Part shown: positions 13,401 to 24,800 of the stretch, one piece after another
Position numbering within the stretch: the stretch's first letter is position 1
Layout of the letters: every line of letters starts with the position of its first letter
Notes under the pieces: generated by a model
What the model was told of the DNA's origin: nothing
The model's input: only the letters and a program-made list of their open reading frames with translations
Database searches by the model: none
Position numbers and translations under genes: made by a program
NCBI RefSeq assembly: GCF_030463565.1
Contig: NC_134643.1
Coordinates: forward strand, 82,333,721 to 82,397,720
Source: Pelecanus crispus
Taxonomy: Eukaryota; Chordata; Aves; Pelecaniformes; Pelecanidae
Length of the DNA stretch: 64,000 nt
Reading direction: 5' to 3'

Positions 13401-13797
13401 AATAAATGCAAATCCAGAAGAACCTTTCAGCAAGGCACAAGTTCTCAGACAAGTCATCTCTGTTCAGGAAGATTGGCTTTACGCTAGCGAGTGCCTCAGC
13501 CCACACGCAGCACTGTACTTTGCCCCTGTTACCACCTACTCTGTGTAGAACAGAAGCTGAAAACCTGAATGAGATGCAGGGAGATAACGGAGCCAGCATA
13601 CAGTCCTGTACGAACTGGTTGATATAAAGAGCTGACTCTTTATCTACACTGGGAATTTCCACTGGTAGAGTCACTGAGGTCCTATTGCTTGTATGGTTAT
13701 ATGAAAGAAGCCTCTTTGTCTGCATTTGAATCTTGCCCTCATGCAGCTGCAGTAGACATGGGGGAGACAAATCTCTTGTGCACGCATGAGGAAGGAA
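10451..13797. other. Non-genic stretch with alternating purine/pyrimidine patch
   Basis: No gene is recognised. At about 10974-11075 there is an imperfect alternating TA/CA/TG tract (many CATATATA, GCATGTAC and ACGCATAC pieces). A possible retroviral reverse-transcriptase relic on the minus strand (about 11800-11960) is listed among the findings. The remainder is unremarkable. Confidence 0.5.
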
Positions 13798-13880
13798 GGC
13801 TTAGTGGCAAGAGCATTAGATGTGGAGAGTCACTGGGTTGACCCTGCACAAGTCACTTAGACATTTGAGTTGCTGTTCCC
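13798..13880 (+). mobile_element. Possible tRNA-derived SINE (MIR/CORE-like) relic
   Basis: The order TAGTGGCAAGAGC, then TGTGGAGAGTCAC, then GGGTTGACC, then CACAAGTCACTTAG parallels the tRNA-like head and core of MIR-type SINEs (A-box-like, B-box-like, then the 'aagtcactta' phrase). It is diverged and short, so the assignment rests on phrase order only. Confidence 0.35.
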
Positions 13881-14823
13881 CAGGATTTAATGGTTACCCA
13901 TTCAACCAAAAAAATGGTTACCCAGTAAACAGGACTGCCCTGCCTCAGGATAAATATGGCAGAGATGTGGGGGTGGCACATCATGCTGTAGAAAGGCATA
14001 AAATCTGGTCGCCACACAACCCCTGAGTGCATCACAGTGTTTAGCTCTCCTACAGCATCTTTCTTGGGTGAATTCCAAATGACCTACCAGGCATCACTTA
14101 CTTTAACCTTCAAAATATTTCTGTTAGTTGTTAGGCCCCTTGTGTAGTGAAGGTAATAGCAGGGCAGTGACTTTCCAAAGAAAGCAGGAGTGGATTCAGT
14201 TTTTCTGACTCAGTGCTGTCCTTAAGCACAGGAATTGCCTTTCTTAAGCTTCAGACTCTTTGGTGTTCTGCTTCTTTTTGGTTGGTTGGGTTTTTTTTTT
14301 TTTGCTTATACCTTTTGAGAAGAGGGGAAACAGCCCGGGTAGAAGGGTTAGGCTCAAAGATTTTGTGAAGGACAGTGCAGCTTTTCACCTTTAGGACTTT
14401 ACTACAGAGCTATCTCAGGCTCAAATCCAGATGTTGTCCCTAACCCCAAGGTTTCCGCACATGACCTCCCTCACCGAGTGTGACAGTACCTTCAGCCCTG
14501 GCTGGCAGGTTCAGAGAGGCTGAGTTGTTACTTTTATTTGCATGTATCCTACATATGTGGAAGATGAAGGCTTAATTACTAAAATCCTTATAGTCCTGCA
14601 CTGTCTTCCTTCAGTTTTCTGCTGCATGTGCAGAAAAGCAGGCATATTCCTCTCCCAAATGCCTTGTGAAAAATAGCAGAATGGCTTAGTGTATTGTAGC
14701 GTGAAGAACCATGGTCCAAACCCATAGAATCCGACTGACCTGTAGAGGAGAAAGACTTTTTGGGGACCCACAAGCCTTGAAAGGCTGTTAGAGGGAACAT
14801 GGTCCTGGGAGAGTCCATGCACT
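13881..14823. other. Non-genic spacer
   Basis: No coding or structural RNA feature is supported. A short T-run lies near 14291. Confidence 0.5.
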
Positions 14824-14975
14824 GTCACAGAAACACAGAATCTAAGAACTGATGAGGATGGAAGACACCTCTAGAGATCATCTGGTCCAGCTGTCCTGCT
14901 TAGAGCAGGGTCAGCTAGAGCAGCTTGTTCAAGGCCACGTCTAGTCTGGTTTTGAATATCTCAAAAGGATGAAAA
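14824..14975 (-). mobile_element. CR1 LINE fragment, reverse orientation
   Basis: The plus strand reads CACAGAAACACAGAATC, then GATCATCTGGTCCAGCTG, then GAGCAGGGTCAGCTAGAGC and TTTTGAATATCTC. This is the reverse complement of a CR1 3' region. It is diverged, lacks a clean octamer tail and is inactive. Confidence 0.75.
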
Positions 14976-17452
14976 CTTTTGACTTTTTTAAGTTTAAACT
15001 TTCACGCTTGAGCAAAACTAAATTGGATTACTTGAGCTACTTTTGCAGTGAATCCCTGTCTTAATTTAAATTCAGCACAGGATGATAGTGGGCAAAATAG
15101 TTTTGCTATCTGACAGCTGTTAGGAGACTACCAAGTGAATGTTGTTTGGCTTAACCCGGTTTCCAATGGATAACTGAATAGGTAGGCTGACAATCCATGG
15201 ACTGGATGGGCAGGGAAAATAAATTATAACTTCATCCTAGACTCAAGCCCCTCAGAGAAGATGGCAGTGGGATGGCGAGGTGAGCCACATTGCATTCTCC
15301 CTGGGTACCCACCCGGGAAAGGCGGAGCGGACCCTAATGATGCTCCTCACTGGCAGCTCTCTCCAGGGTTGCAGTTACACAACATGTCACAAGGAGAAGA
15401 AAAACAAATGCTTTTTATATCTCCTCACCCATCTGCACTTCCTCCTTCTGGACCAGTACGGCAAACAAAATTATCAGAAGCATCATGCTGGCAGTATTTT
15501 TAGTAAACAGCAAGAGACTCATGTGAAACTTGTTCCTCCTTGTCCTTGTCCCCTACACATACAACAGATTAAAGAGTTTTCTGAGCAGAACCTTTTGAGG
15601 TTCCCCTATTTCTGCCTTCCAGATGAAACAGCTTGACTATAACACTGCAGGCCTAGTGCTGACTGAAGAGACAACTGCTCTTTAGGTGGAGGGAATAATT
15701 TCTCCCTCGTGTGCTAAGTGCTTCGCCAGGTTAAGATTCCTGGAGTTCCAGGGATCGCCTTGCTGTTGGGTCATGAGTGTCTCAGAGATACACAATAGCT
15801 GGCAAAGGAAGATGAGGAAATTCACAGGAAAAAAAAATAGAAAGTGTGTTTATTAATAAGGAATGTTCCCAAAGGTTTCCAAATTATCCAAAAATAGGCG
15901 CACGCATTCCTAAGGACAGTGCAAATGTGGGTGGCAAGATCCTCCTGCTACTGTTTGGGGAGAAATGGGGAGGGAGGTGGAAAATAAATTGGAAAATGTA
16001 TTTTCATTCAGTTCTCTGGCTTGGCTTAAGCAAGGAAACAACTATCGACTTTTATCCTGCACCATCTGAAGAGCATTGTTGCTGACATCTGTGTTCAAAG
16101 ACTGGTTTGCACTTGCCGTCAGCTGAGGTCTTCCCTTCAGCCCCACTGAAGGGAAAAGCTGGCTGGGCCAGTTCCTGCCTGGTACTTCAGAAATACAGAC
16201 TGCGTTGGTCCCCGTAACCTTTCTCTTCTTCACTTTTTTTTCCTGGTTTGAGTTGCCACTTAAAAAGTATCTCTGGTTTTGTAATCGCATCTGCACACCC
16301 AGCACACCCAGTCATAAGGTTCCTGATGTGGAGGGTCACTGCATGCCTGTATCCCACCTTTGCAACAGGAAATGTCATCTTCGTGGTCTTCATTTTCCTC
16401 ATCTTTTCCTTCCCGTTCCCCCACAGTTCAGAGTGACACCTAGTGCCTGGGACAACTCCTGCAGGGTTTTGTTCCTTTTCTCCTCTCTTGTGCCACAGGC
16501 ACATGCTTTATATAAGGAAGTGCCGTGATTTGACCCAGAAAAGTGGTACCTGGACAGGGCACAGCCTTGGACTGGAGGAATTTATCAAGAGAGGCTGAAG
16601 GAGGACCTCAGCTTGCAGCTTATTCTCATCTACTGTCCTACATCCAGCTCCCTGTGAAGTTGATGGAGAACTTTCCCTGATTTTAATGTGAGTTAGGCTA
16701 GTGCTTAAATAAAATATTATTTCCTCTCCCTTTTGGTCGTAGTATTCAAGGTACATCCTCCTGCATTTCATCAGAGAGCTTTTCTCGAATGAAATCTGTC
16801 TGTTTTATTTTGCGGAGGTGGTAGGTGTTCATAAATAACAAACTTTGTCCGGGCTAAGTTCATTATTGCTGTTTGCCGTATTTTTCATGTTCCCTTGTTT
16901 AATTGTTTTGAATAAAGCAAACCAAACCCAAAAAGTAATTACTGAGTATTTCCCCACATTTCACAAACTTCCTTTTTGAGTCATTGTTTGTGTGCCCTCC
17001 CTGGGAACTTGGTTCTGATCTCTTCTGCTTTCTTGCTGACATGGTCTGTAATATTTTTAAATCTGCAGGATAATTTAACCAAGGTACATTCTAGCCTCAC
17101 ATTTGGTATCATAATAACTTTTAAAACACACTGCTGCTGAATCTCTTGGGTAATACTGAAATTAATGTTCAATTACCTTTATCTGTGAATTCCAGAAATT
17201 AGCATGCATTTTTCAGGAAGGGACTATTTTGCATTCTTTTGAGATATTCTTCAGGTACACTAATTAATTTAAAAAGAAATAAAGAAAAAAGCCCTTTTTG
17301 TATGAGCGGAGGGGGCAGGGAGAGTTGTTTAGAGACTGCTGTTCTTCATTACTTTAATCTCCAAAATTCTCAAAAGTGCTGTGTGCTATGGCCCTATGGC
17401 TCATGTGTTCTTTTAATGGCCATCCTCATCTTCAAAGAACACTTATGAGTTT
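14976..17452. other. Non-genic spacer
   Basis: No gene is recognised. The 16790-16970 part is AT-rich with ordinary composition and could include a conserved non-coding element, but this cannot be judged from one sequence. Confidence 0.5.
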
Positions 17453-17852
17453 ATAGAATCATAGAACCATTTAGGTTGGAAAAGACCCTTAAGATCATCG
17501 AGTCCAACCGTAAACCAACTCCACCACTAAACCATGTCCCTAAGTGCCATATCTACATGTCTTTTAAATACCTCCAGGGATGGTGACTCCATCACTTCCC
17601 TGGGCAGCCTGTTCCAATGCTTGACAACCCTTCCCATGAAGAAATTTTTCCTAATAACCAATCTAAACCTCCCCTGGCACAACTTGAGGCCATCTCCTCT
17701 TGTCCTGTCACTTGTTACTTCAGAGAAGAGACTGACACCCACCTTGCTAGAACCAGCTTTCAGGTAGTTGTAGAGAGCGATAAGGTCTCCTCTCCTTTTC
17801 TCCAGACTAAACAACCCCAGTTCCCTCAGCTGCTCCTCATAGGACTTGTTCA
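17453..17852 (-). mobile_element. CR1 LINE 3' fragment with ORF2 C-terminus, reverse orientation
   Basis: Read on the minus strand, this encodes the CR1 ORF2 tail: [18 protein letters not shown], then [12 protein letters not shown], then [16 protein letters not shown] and an ALRDMV terminus at about 17527. Its 3'UTR and octamer tail (CATAGAATCATAGAA on the plus strand) end at 17453. About 400 bp is retained with the reading frame still largely open, so it is among the younger copies in the window. The endonuclease and most of the reverse transcriptase are missing, so it cannot transpose itself. Confidence 0.93.
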
Positions 17853-18354
17853 TGTTGTGAGGCTGTCTCTTTTCATGCCACAAGTACTCCTGCTTGGCCC
17901 AAGAAAGAATTAAAGACAGTGGAAAGATTTCAGTTGTCCTTCCCATTCAGGGGCCCTATAGGTATCTTGTGAGCAGGGTGAATAGTAATAAACACAGGTA
18001 TACTTGAAAATTGTTGGTCAAACCTTGCTGAGTGAGGTAGATGCAATGCTGGGAAGGGCCCATGGTTGGAAGACAGGAAGTATCTGTTTGGAAAGATGTC
18101 CCTGTGGAAAGCTGGTAAGGACAGCAACCACCAGTTCCTGTCTGCAATGGATCCTGTGACCTGAGCAGCCCCACTGGCACAGTGCTGTGGGAGGACAGAT
18201 ATACCAGAAGTGTCTTTTTTCTGACAGTGTTGGGCCATTTGTTCTCCTCACTGCACACTCCTCTCAGTGCCTCATTTCCTTCAGTTTCTTTCCTGGGTCT
18301 GTTCCTACCATTGCAGCAGCAATTGTCTTCCATGTTTTCCTCACTTGCAGTATT
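17853..18354. other. Spacer between two opposed CR1 copies
   Basis: About 500 bp of non-repetitive sequence with no recognised feature separates two CR1 fragments of opposite orientation. Confidence 0.5.
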
Positions 18355-18649
18355 TCCTCACTTACGAGAGGAAATGGGCTTAAGCTGCACCAGGGGAGGT
18401 TTAGACTGGAAATTAGGAAAAATTTCTTTACAGAAAGGGTGGTCAAGAATTGGAACAGGCTGCCCAGAGAGGTGGTGGAGTCACCATCCCTGGAAGTGTT
18501 CAAAAAACGGGTAGATGTGGCACTTGGGGACATGGTTTAGTCCAGTCTACCCTTGATTGGCTTAGAGTAGACTTGGTAGTGTAGGTTAATGGTTGGACTG
18601 GATGATCTTAAAGGTCTTTTCCAACCTAAATGATTCTATGATTCTATGT
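18355..18649 (+). mobile_element. CR1 LINE 3' fragment
   Basis: The plus strand translates as the end of CR1 ORF2 ([47 protein letters not shown], stop near 18540). A full 3'UTR and two ATTCTATG octamers follow, ending at about 18648. It is 5'-truncated like most avian CR1 copies and lies head-to-head with the copy at 17453-17852. Confidence 0.93.
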
Positions 18650-20939
18650 GCCGTGTGTTGGGCACTGCTCTGCCTCATGCTGTCCTCTGGGCAGGGTCTT
18701 CAGTGGCCTCCCTACGTGAGCAGTGAGCCTCTGGAGGGCTTCACCTCTTCCTAAGAGCTTCTGACCCAACAGTTCACAGTCATTTACTGATGTGTGTGGT
18801 TACGTTTCTGGGCCACAGAGTGTTTCTTGGTTTCTTAGATCAGTTTTCTGTCATTCAAACACATTTAGCGCTCTGTTACATGAGTGCCTTCAAGGAATAG
18901 AACTTGACACACAAAACTTGACGAGCCTAAATTATTGCAAGTCACATTCTGCTACCTTTTTTCTTACTGATTTCTTATCCTGTATGAAATTTCTCATAGT
19001 AAAGCATATCTGAACTTGTATAAGAAAGGCAATCTAAGAATCTTTATGAATAGCCAAATTTTATCACCTTACTGTTAACCCCCCTCCTTTGGACTGACAA
19101 TAAATGCATGGTGGTGAAGTATAGATTCTAGTAATATAAATAGAAAAAAATTGGGCTAGCTTATTTTGCCTCTAATTTTTTTGTATGTATTATAGGTTGG
19201 TAGAGAGAGGACTTTAGATGACACAGCCCATGACATGCAGGCATAAAGTGATTTATATTCCTGTCGTAAATTCCTTGGCATTAACCTATAAGGCTTTAAG
19301 AAACAAGAGCGATACTTGGTCCCAGTGAAGTCAATGAGAGTTTGCTCTTTGCAACTGCATTTTTTTATCCTGCAGTTTAGCAATAAACTGATTTTCCAAG
19401 CTTACATTTTTTCCCCCAAATCACTTTAACGACTTCATGAGCATGGGTGGAGGGAGTGGTGGGGGTGCTTTAATTTAATACAGATTTGTGTTCTGTTTGG
19501 CTTTTATCAGATTCACTTTGAAATGGTACAGATGAAGTATCTTACAATATCTGGGTTTTCTTTCATTAATCATGTTTTACATTCACATAAAAATGGATCT
19601 TGTACCAAGTAGTTCATGTTTATGTGCACTGTAAAATTAACTGAGCAGTCACTCTACACATAAATAAAGTGTGTGCCTATGACACAAATTAAAAACAAAT
19701 CCCAAATACTTCAGGTCCTATCTTAGTATCTTTTTTTTGGCATCCCTAACCATAAAAGTCTTTTTAAATATGTTAGATTTGCCGTATGTCTGGTTATAGT
19801 TCTGGTTTCTCTATAGAAGCCTTGCTATCTAAATGGGCTGGTGGTGGGGAGATTATGCTTCAGAATTAGCACAAGTCCTCTAAATGCAAAATATTAAAAT
19901 TAACGCAAGGTATACTGCAGTCTGAGTACAAAGCAGTCAGGAAAGATACTCGTGGTGGCTGTATCTTACCTTGGTCTGTTGTGAAGAGGCAGGTGCAGAT
20001 TCAAGAGGAAGGGCAAGAGGCACAGCCACAGGGGCTTCATGAGCTCCTTCCTCATCTGCCCAGTCCCCATGTCAGGAGGAATTCACGCACTCCCAGCAAG
20101 GCGCACTGCAAGGTCTCTTTGGCTCCTCAGCCCCTCTGGGCCAGACTGGGAGAGGTGAAGGCTAGACAGTGCCATGCCATTCCCTTCCTGGGTCTTCCCC
20201 TCCATCCTCAGAGCTGTGCTGTGCACCTGCCCTCCTCACAGGTGACCAGAGGTATCCCCAGCCTTAACACTCAGGAACAGGGGAAGGAAAAACAGCTCCA
20301 TCTTTCAACCAGAGTCACTGGTCCTGGGGCTGTATGTGCGCTTAAAGAGTTCAGCGGTGGTTGAGCGGTGCTGATCAGGGGTTATAGGAGCCCACCTGGG
20401 AGCTGGGTGGTCTCTTGTGTGGTCAGTTTGATTTTGATGGATTCGCCATTTGACCAAAGGACACAAGAAGGAGTGCAAATGGCAAGAAAAATTATTAGTG
20501 TGTAATAAGCATCATTTAAGTAAATCGGTGACCCAAATAGGCAGACTAATGGGACAAAGGTTGAAATGTGAGGTTTCTAACCACTGCCATTTGTTTCTTA
20601 CCGCATGTGTCGGAGAGGAGTGAAGAGTCCATGAGCTATCAATTGCTTTTACAATTATGAGTACAGGCTGTGGTCAGAAGTGGTTCATTTTGGCTTGGCT
20701 GTGAGGAGCAGGGATACGTGTCAGGTAAGTGGGTGTCTGCCTGTACTTGCTAGTTATCACTGCTGTTACCCTCCCAGGATTGGGCATATTGCCTTCCTGC
20801 CTCTGGCTCGATACCTAGATGAAAGCCAGCCTCTCAAGTTGCAACTGTTATTGCATGCACTGTGGCCAAAGTAAAGAGTGAGTTGTGCAGGAGCACCGGG
20901 CTGAGAAGAGGGTATGTAAAAGCTGAAGAGTGGCAAGGA
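18650..20939. other. Non-genic spacer
   Basis: No gene is recognised. The first 1.3 kb is AT-rich. A phrase at about 19324-19337 (AGTGAAGTCAATGA) resembles an old amniote repeat. Confidence 0.5.
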
Positions 20940-21800
20940 GCGGCTTAGGCTGAACGTGCAGCGTGGATACATTACTAGTGTCACTGTGGATAAACACAGA
21001 GTGATACATATGGGAAAAAGCAGTCTTGCCTCACACAGAAAACAACAGGCGAAGCACTCACCGCTATCATGGAGAAACACAGTCATGGGCTGTAATACAG
21101 GAAACCACCTCGGGGATCAGCAGAGGTCAAAGACCTCATCTCGTTTTAAGGAGCAAGTCAGAAATCTTTACTCTGACCCTGTATAAATCTGTGGTGTGCC
21201 CATGTCCATGAGCAGTTCTGCTCTTCCCATCTCAGAAAAGATGTGCAGAACTGGAAGATGTTCAGAGAAGGATAACAGGTGATCCAAGGGGTGGGATGGC
21301 TTACTTGTAAGCAACAATTAATTAAGCCAGCTCTTTTAAGCTTCCCTTATTCTTCAGCATGGGACAGGATTGATTGAGGACATCTGTGATATAAGCCTAT
21401 AAACTCAAGTATGTCTTGGAGGGGGTGATTGTTCGCTGTCTCTTCCAGTACAAACCAAAGAAGATGTCAAGGGGAAAGTTCAGAATAACCAAGTGGGAGC
21501 AGTTCTTCCTATCAGGCATAGTGAAGCCCTGGGACTCCTCGCCAGCAGATGTGGGTGTTAAGAGTTTACATAGACTCAAGTGGTGATTGAACAAGTTTGC
21601 AGAAGGGAAATCCATCCTGGGTTATTAAACACAAAACCACTAGGAAATTACTGAGTCTCAAAACCATTAGAGTTTGGGAGAATACTCTTGGGAAATAGCA
21701 TTATACGCTTGCTCTGTTCATACATTATTTGCTAGGCGTTTGCTTTTAGCCAGTGTCAGAGACAGGAAATTGGGCTAGATGGACCTTTCAACTGACTGGA
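20940..21800 (+). mobile_element. Ancient decayed CR1-type LINE fragment
   Basis: A series of phrases appears in the order expected for the C-terminal ORF2 region and 3'UTR of an old amniote CR1. They are CATATGGGAAAAAGCAG (about 21007), TGTATAAATCTGTGGTG (about 21180), GTTCAGAGAAGGATAACAG (about 21260), GACATCTGTGATATAAGCC (about 21380), CTCGCCAGCAGATGTGG (about 21538), GAAATCCATCCTGGG (about 21607) and GGGCTAGATGGACC (about 21771). Frames are broken by many indels, so this is a fossil much older than the other CR1 copies. Edges are approximate. Confidence 0.7.
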
Positions 21801-24800
21801 ACACTCTTAGTCTCCCTACAGTCATCATCAGCATGCCAGTGTATAAACATTTGCTAGGAATAGGAACATTCATCATAGAAAACTCCACCAGCCTTTAAAA
21901 ACTCGAGTGCCCTATGAAATTGGTGTAGATGATCTCTGCAGTCATCACCATCCCGCATCAGGATGGTAGATTGCATGGAAGTGTTTAACCTAAGAGTAAT
22001 TATGGCAGAAGGTGAATGGCAGAGTTGGCAATTGGGTATTGAAACAAATGGACAATTATACCTTTGCACATTTAGGTGTTTGTTTAACTGGTTCCTTTTA
22101 GCATACAATGGGGCTTGGTGATATGATCTCCGTACCCAAACTTACATGTTCCCAGTGGAATTCCCTCTGATAAACACCCTGATTTATCTGAGGTGCTGTA
22201 TTAAAAAAAAAAAAAACACAAAACCAAAACCACAAACCATAAAGAGAGTAAAATATGGCATAGAAGGTGATCCTTCAGGTCCAAGTGAATCACCTTCCCT
22301 TAGAAAAGTTTTCTGCTCTCCGACTTATAGTGAACACATTTGGTCAATTTGAATGAGTTCAGACCCAAATGAGTTCAGACTCATCCTTTCCAGGTGAGGG
22401 CTTTTCATCTGCCCTGGCAAATCCTATTGGAAAGCAGGGGAATCTAGTGGCCTTGTAGCAACAACCTTGTTCCCTCAGTGAATCTTTCTGACCACTCCTT
22501 GGTTAGATACACCTAGCTTCTAAAAGTGGAGATGGAAAAGATCTAATCGGCGAGTTGTCTTCCTCATGTGGGATGTCCAAGAAGATGGCTGCATTGGTCA
22601 CACACTGATACCAATGATGGTCCCAATTTCTGCCCATTGCCACCATTTCTCTTCTACTCTTTTAAAGTTTTTGAAGGCAGTGTTAAGTGCATGCATCCTT
22701 CAAACACTGTATTATAAGTCTACTTACTGTTAGTGGAAAGTTGAGCATATGCACAATTGTTTTTCTTGATACAGAATTGAAGGCTTTTATTCTGGGCTTA
22801 GGTGTGGATCATAGCTCATTATACAGCCTCGTCACAAATCAGGAGCAGAAATTTACTTTCCTTCCTTTACAGGAAATCTAACCTATGTGAAAGTGCTGAA
22901 TACTTAGAAATGGAGAAAGCCTGTGAGCTTGGTCCAACACCCTTAACCCCTGGCAAAAGTTTTATTTTGTAATGGGACTCAGAGGAGAAATTACTCTAAT
23001 AGGAGGTACGAAGGTAAATTAAAATAGGGATGTTAATTTGGAGTGGGTGTAAATGGGTGTGACTCTTCTGAAATGGATGAAACTGCCCTCCCTTTCACCA
23101 AGTCTGGATTTGCTCCCTTCTCCCTCCCCGCGCCTGTGGAAGAGCAGGTGTCCAGTTCAGCTGAGGCTGGGAGTCTGGGTGTGTGTCCTCAGCTGTCAGT
23201 CCTGCCCTTACCCTTTCTTTTTACCAAAACAAAAACAAGCCCAGAGCAATTTAAACCTGCTGTTTTCGTTCTGTTAACAAACACCAACAGCAAACCTGTT
23301 TTTCTTGCTCTTTTGATGGGGAGGGAAAGACAGTATATGGACAGGGAACCAAAGATGAGGGGCCGCTTCAAACTGATGTTTCTGCTTGTGGAGGTGGGGA
23401 ATGGCAGTCAGAAGGGTTAAACAGGCCTGGTTTTGAAAGCAGTGGAGAAAAGGAGCATGACAGCAAAAATATATTAAAAATAAAACCAAAACATAAAAAA
23501 CTGGCTGCAAAGACGGACTTGGGCGAAAGCATTTCGTGTGAAGATTCATGCACACATATGGGATAAATTACTGAGAAAGGGCATGCTAACAAAACATCTT
23601 AAATGTATATTTAAAAGCAAAAGAGCAAGGGGGAGAAGAAGAGACACAGGATGTTGCTAAAGAAACGTGATGAGAGAGGCGGCATAGGAGCCAGCAGGAA
23701 ATGGTAGCAAAATAGCTGCCAGCGAAAGGGCCGGTGGGGCCGATGGCGTTCTGCTCCTCTGGTTTGTCAGAGACCTTTGTAGTACCTTTCCTGCTGGATT
23801 TAACATGGATGCACAGTGCAGTGTGCAGGGCGTACACACCTGAGGACACAGGGAAGGAGAAGCGTGGGGAAAATGACGTTGGGAAAATGGAAAAGGGAAG
23901 CAAAACACCCAGTCCCTCATTCAGGGAATCCCTGTGGACTGCAGGGCAGAAGGAAGAAGTAAGAGGAAGGGAGCGAGTACTCTGCAAAATATTCCCCTTG
24001 GCTGCCACCCAAGAACTCCTATGGGAACCTAAGGTACTTTTGGCACACGTGGTGCTAGAACAAACCTTATCTACGCCACAAAAATTAGAGCTGTGCTGGT
24101 TATCTGCATGCATTGACAAGGGTAGCTGTACTCAGGACTGTTCTGGTTCACATCTGTTCTGCTCCCCATGTTCTTCCATGCTTCCAGTGAGATCTTCATT
24201 GTGGCTGCAGAAACAGCGCTGAACTGATTTTGTCCTTGTCTACACTTGCAGCTAATTCACATTCAGCCCTGGTTCAGCCGCTTCTGTTGCTGACACCTGT
24301 TGTCAGCAGACGGTAATTTCTTTTTTTAGGACAAGCCTACATTGCCCCGGAGCTCAGAAAGGGCCTTAAATTAGACTTAATTCTATTCAGATGTAGTTAC
24401 CAGTATTTAATTAGCACAGTCCTGAAGCAAAAGTCAGTCTATTCCTTGGACCACTGGAGTGCGTTCTGGATACTTTCCATATTGCTGCAGGAGTCTGACC
24501 TTTATTTTTTTTATCTTTAGCCCAAGAAATGTGCTGGGGTTTTTCAAGCACTTTCGGAGTAGGGTCCACATCTTAATAGACAGATTCCTTTGCAGATGGC
24601 TTCCTGCTCATTTGCAATTGCAAAACTTCACTGAGGCAATTACCATGATTGCCGACGTGGGAATGTGACATTAGGAAAGCATTTAATGTATTCTCAGCAT
24701 CTGTTACAGTACTGCTGCAAATGGAAACCATGCGGAGATGCCAGCACTATGGGTAGGACGCAACTTGCTTAACTTTGACTAGAAGTTCGCATCCAGTCTG

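Noticed and set aside
17527..17946. 139-codon minus-strand ORF as a host gene
   Set aside because: It is the C-terminal end of CR1 ORF2 followed by the CR1 3'UTR and octamer tail.
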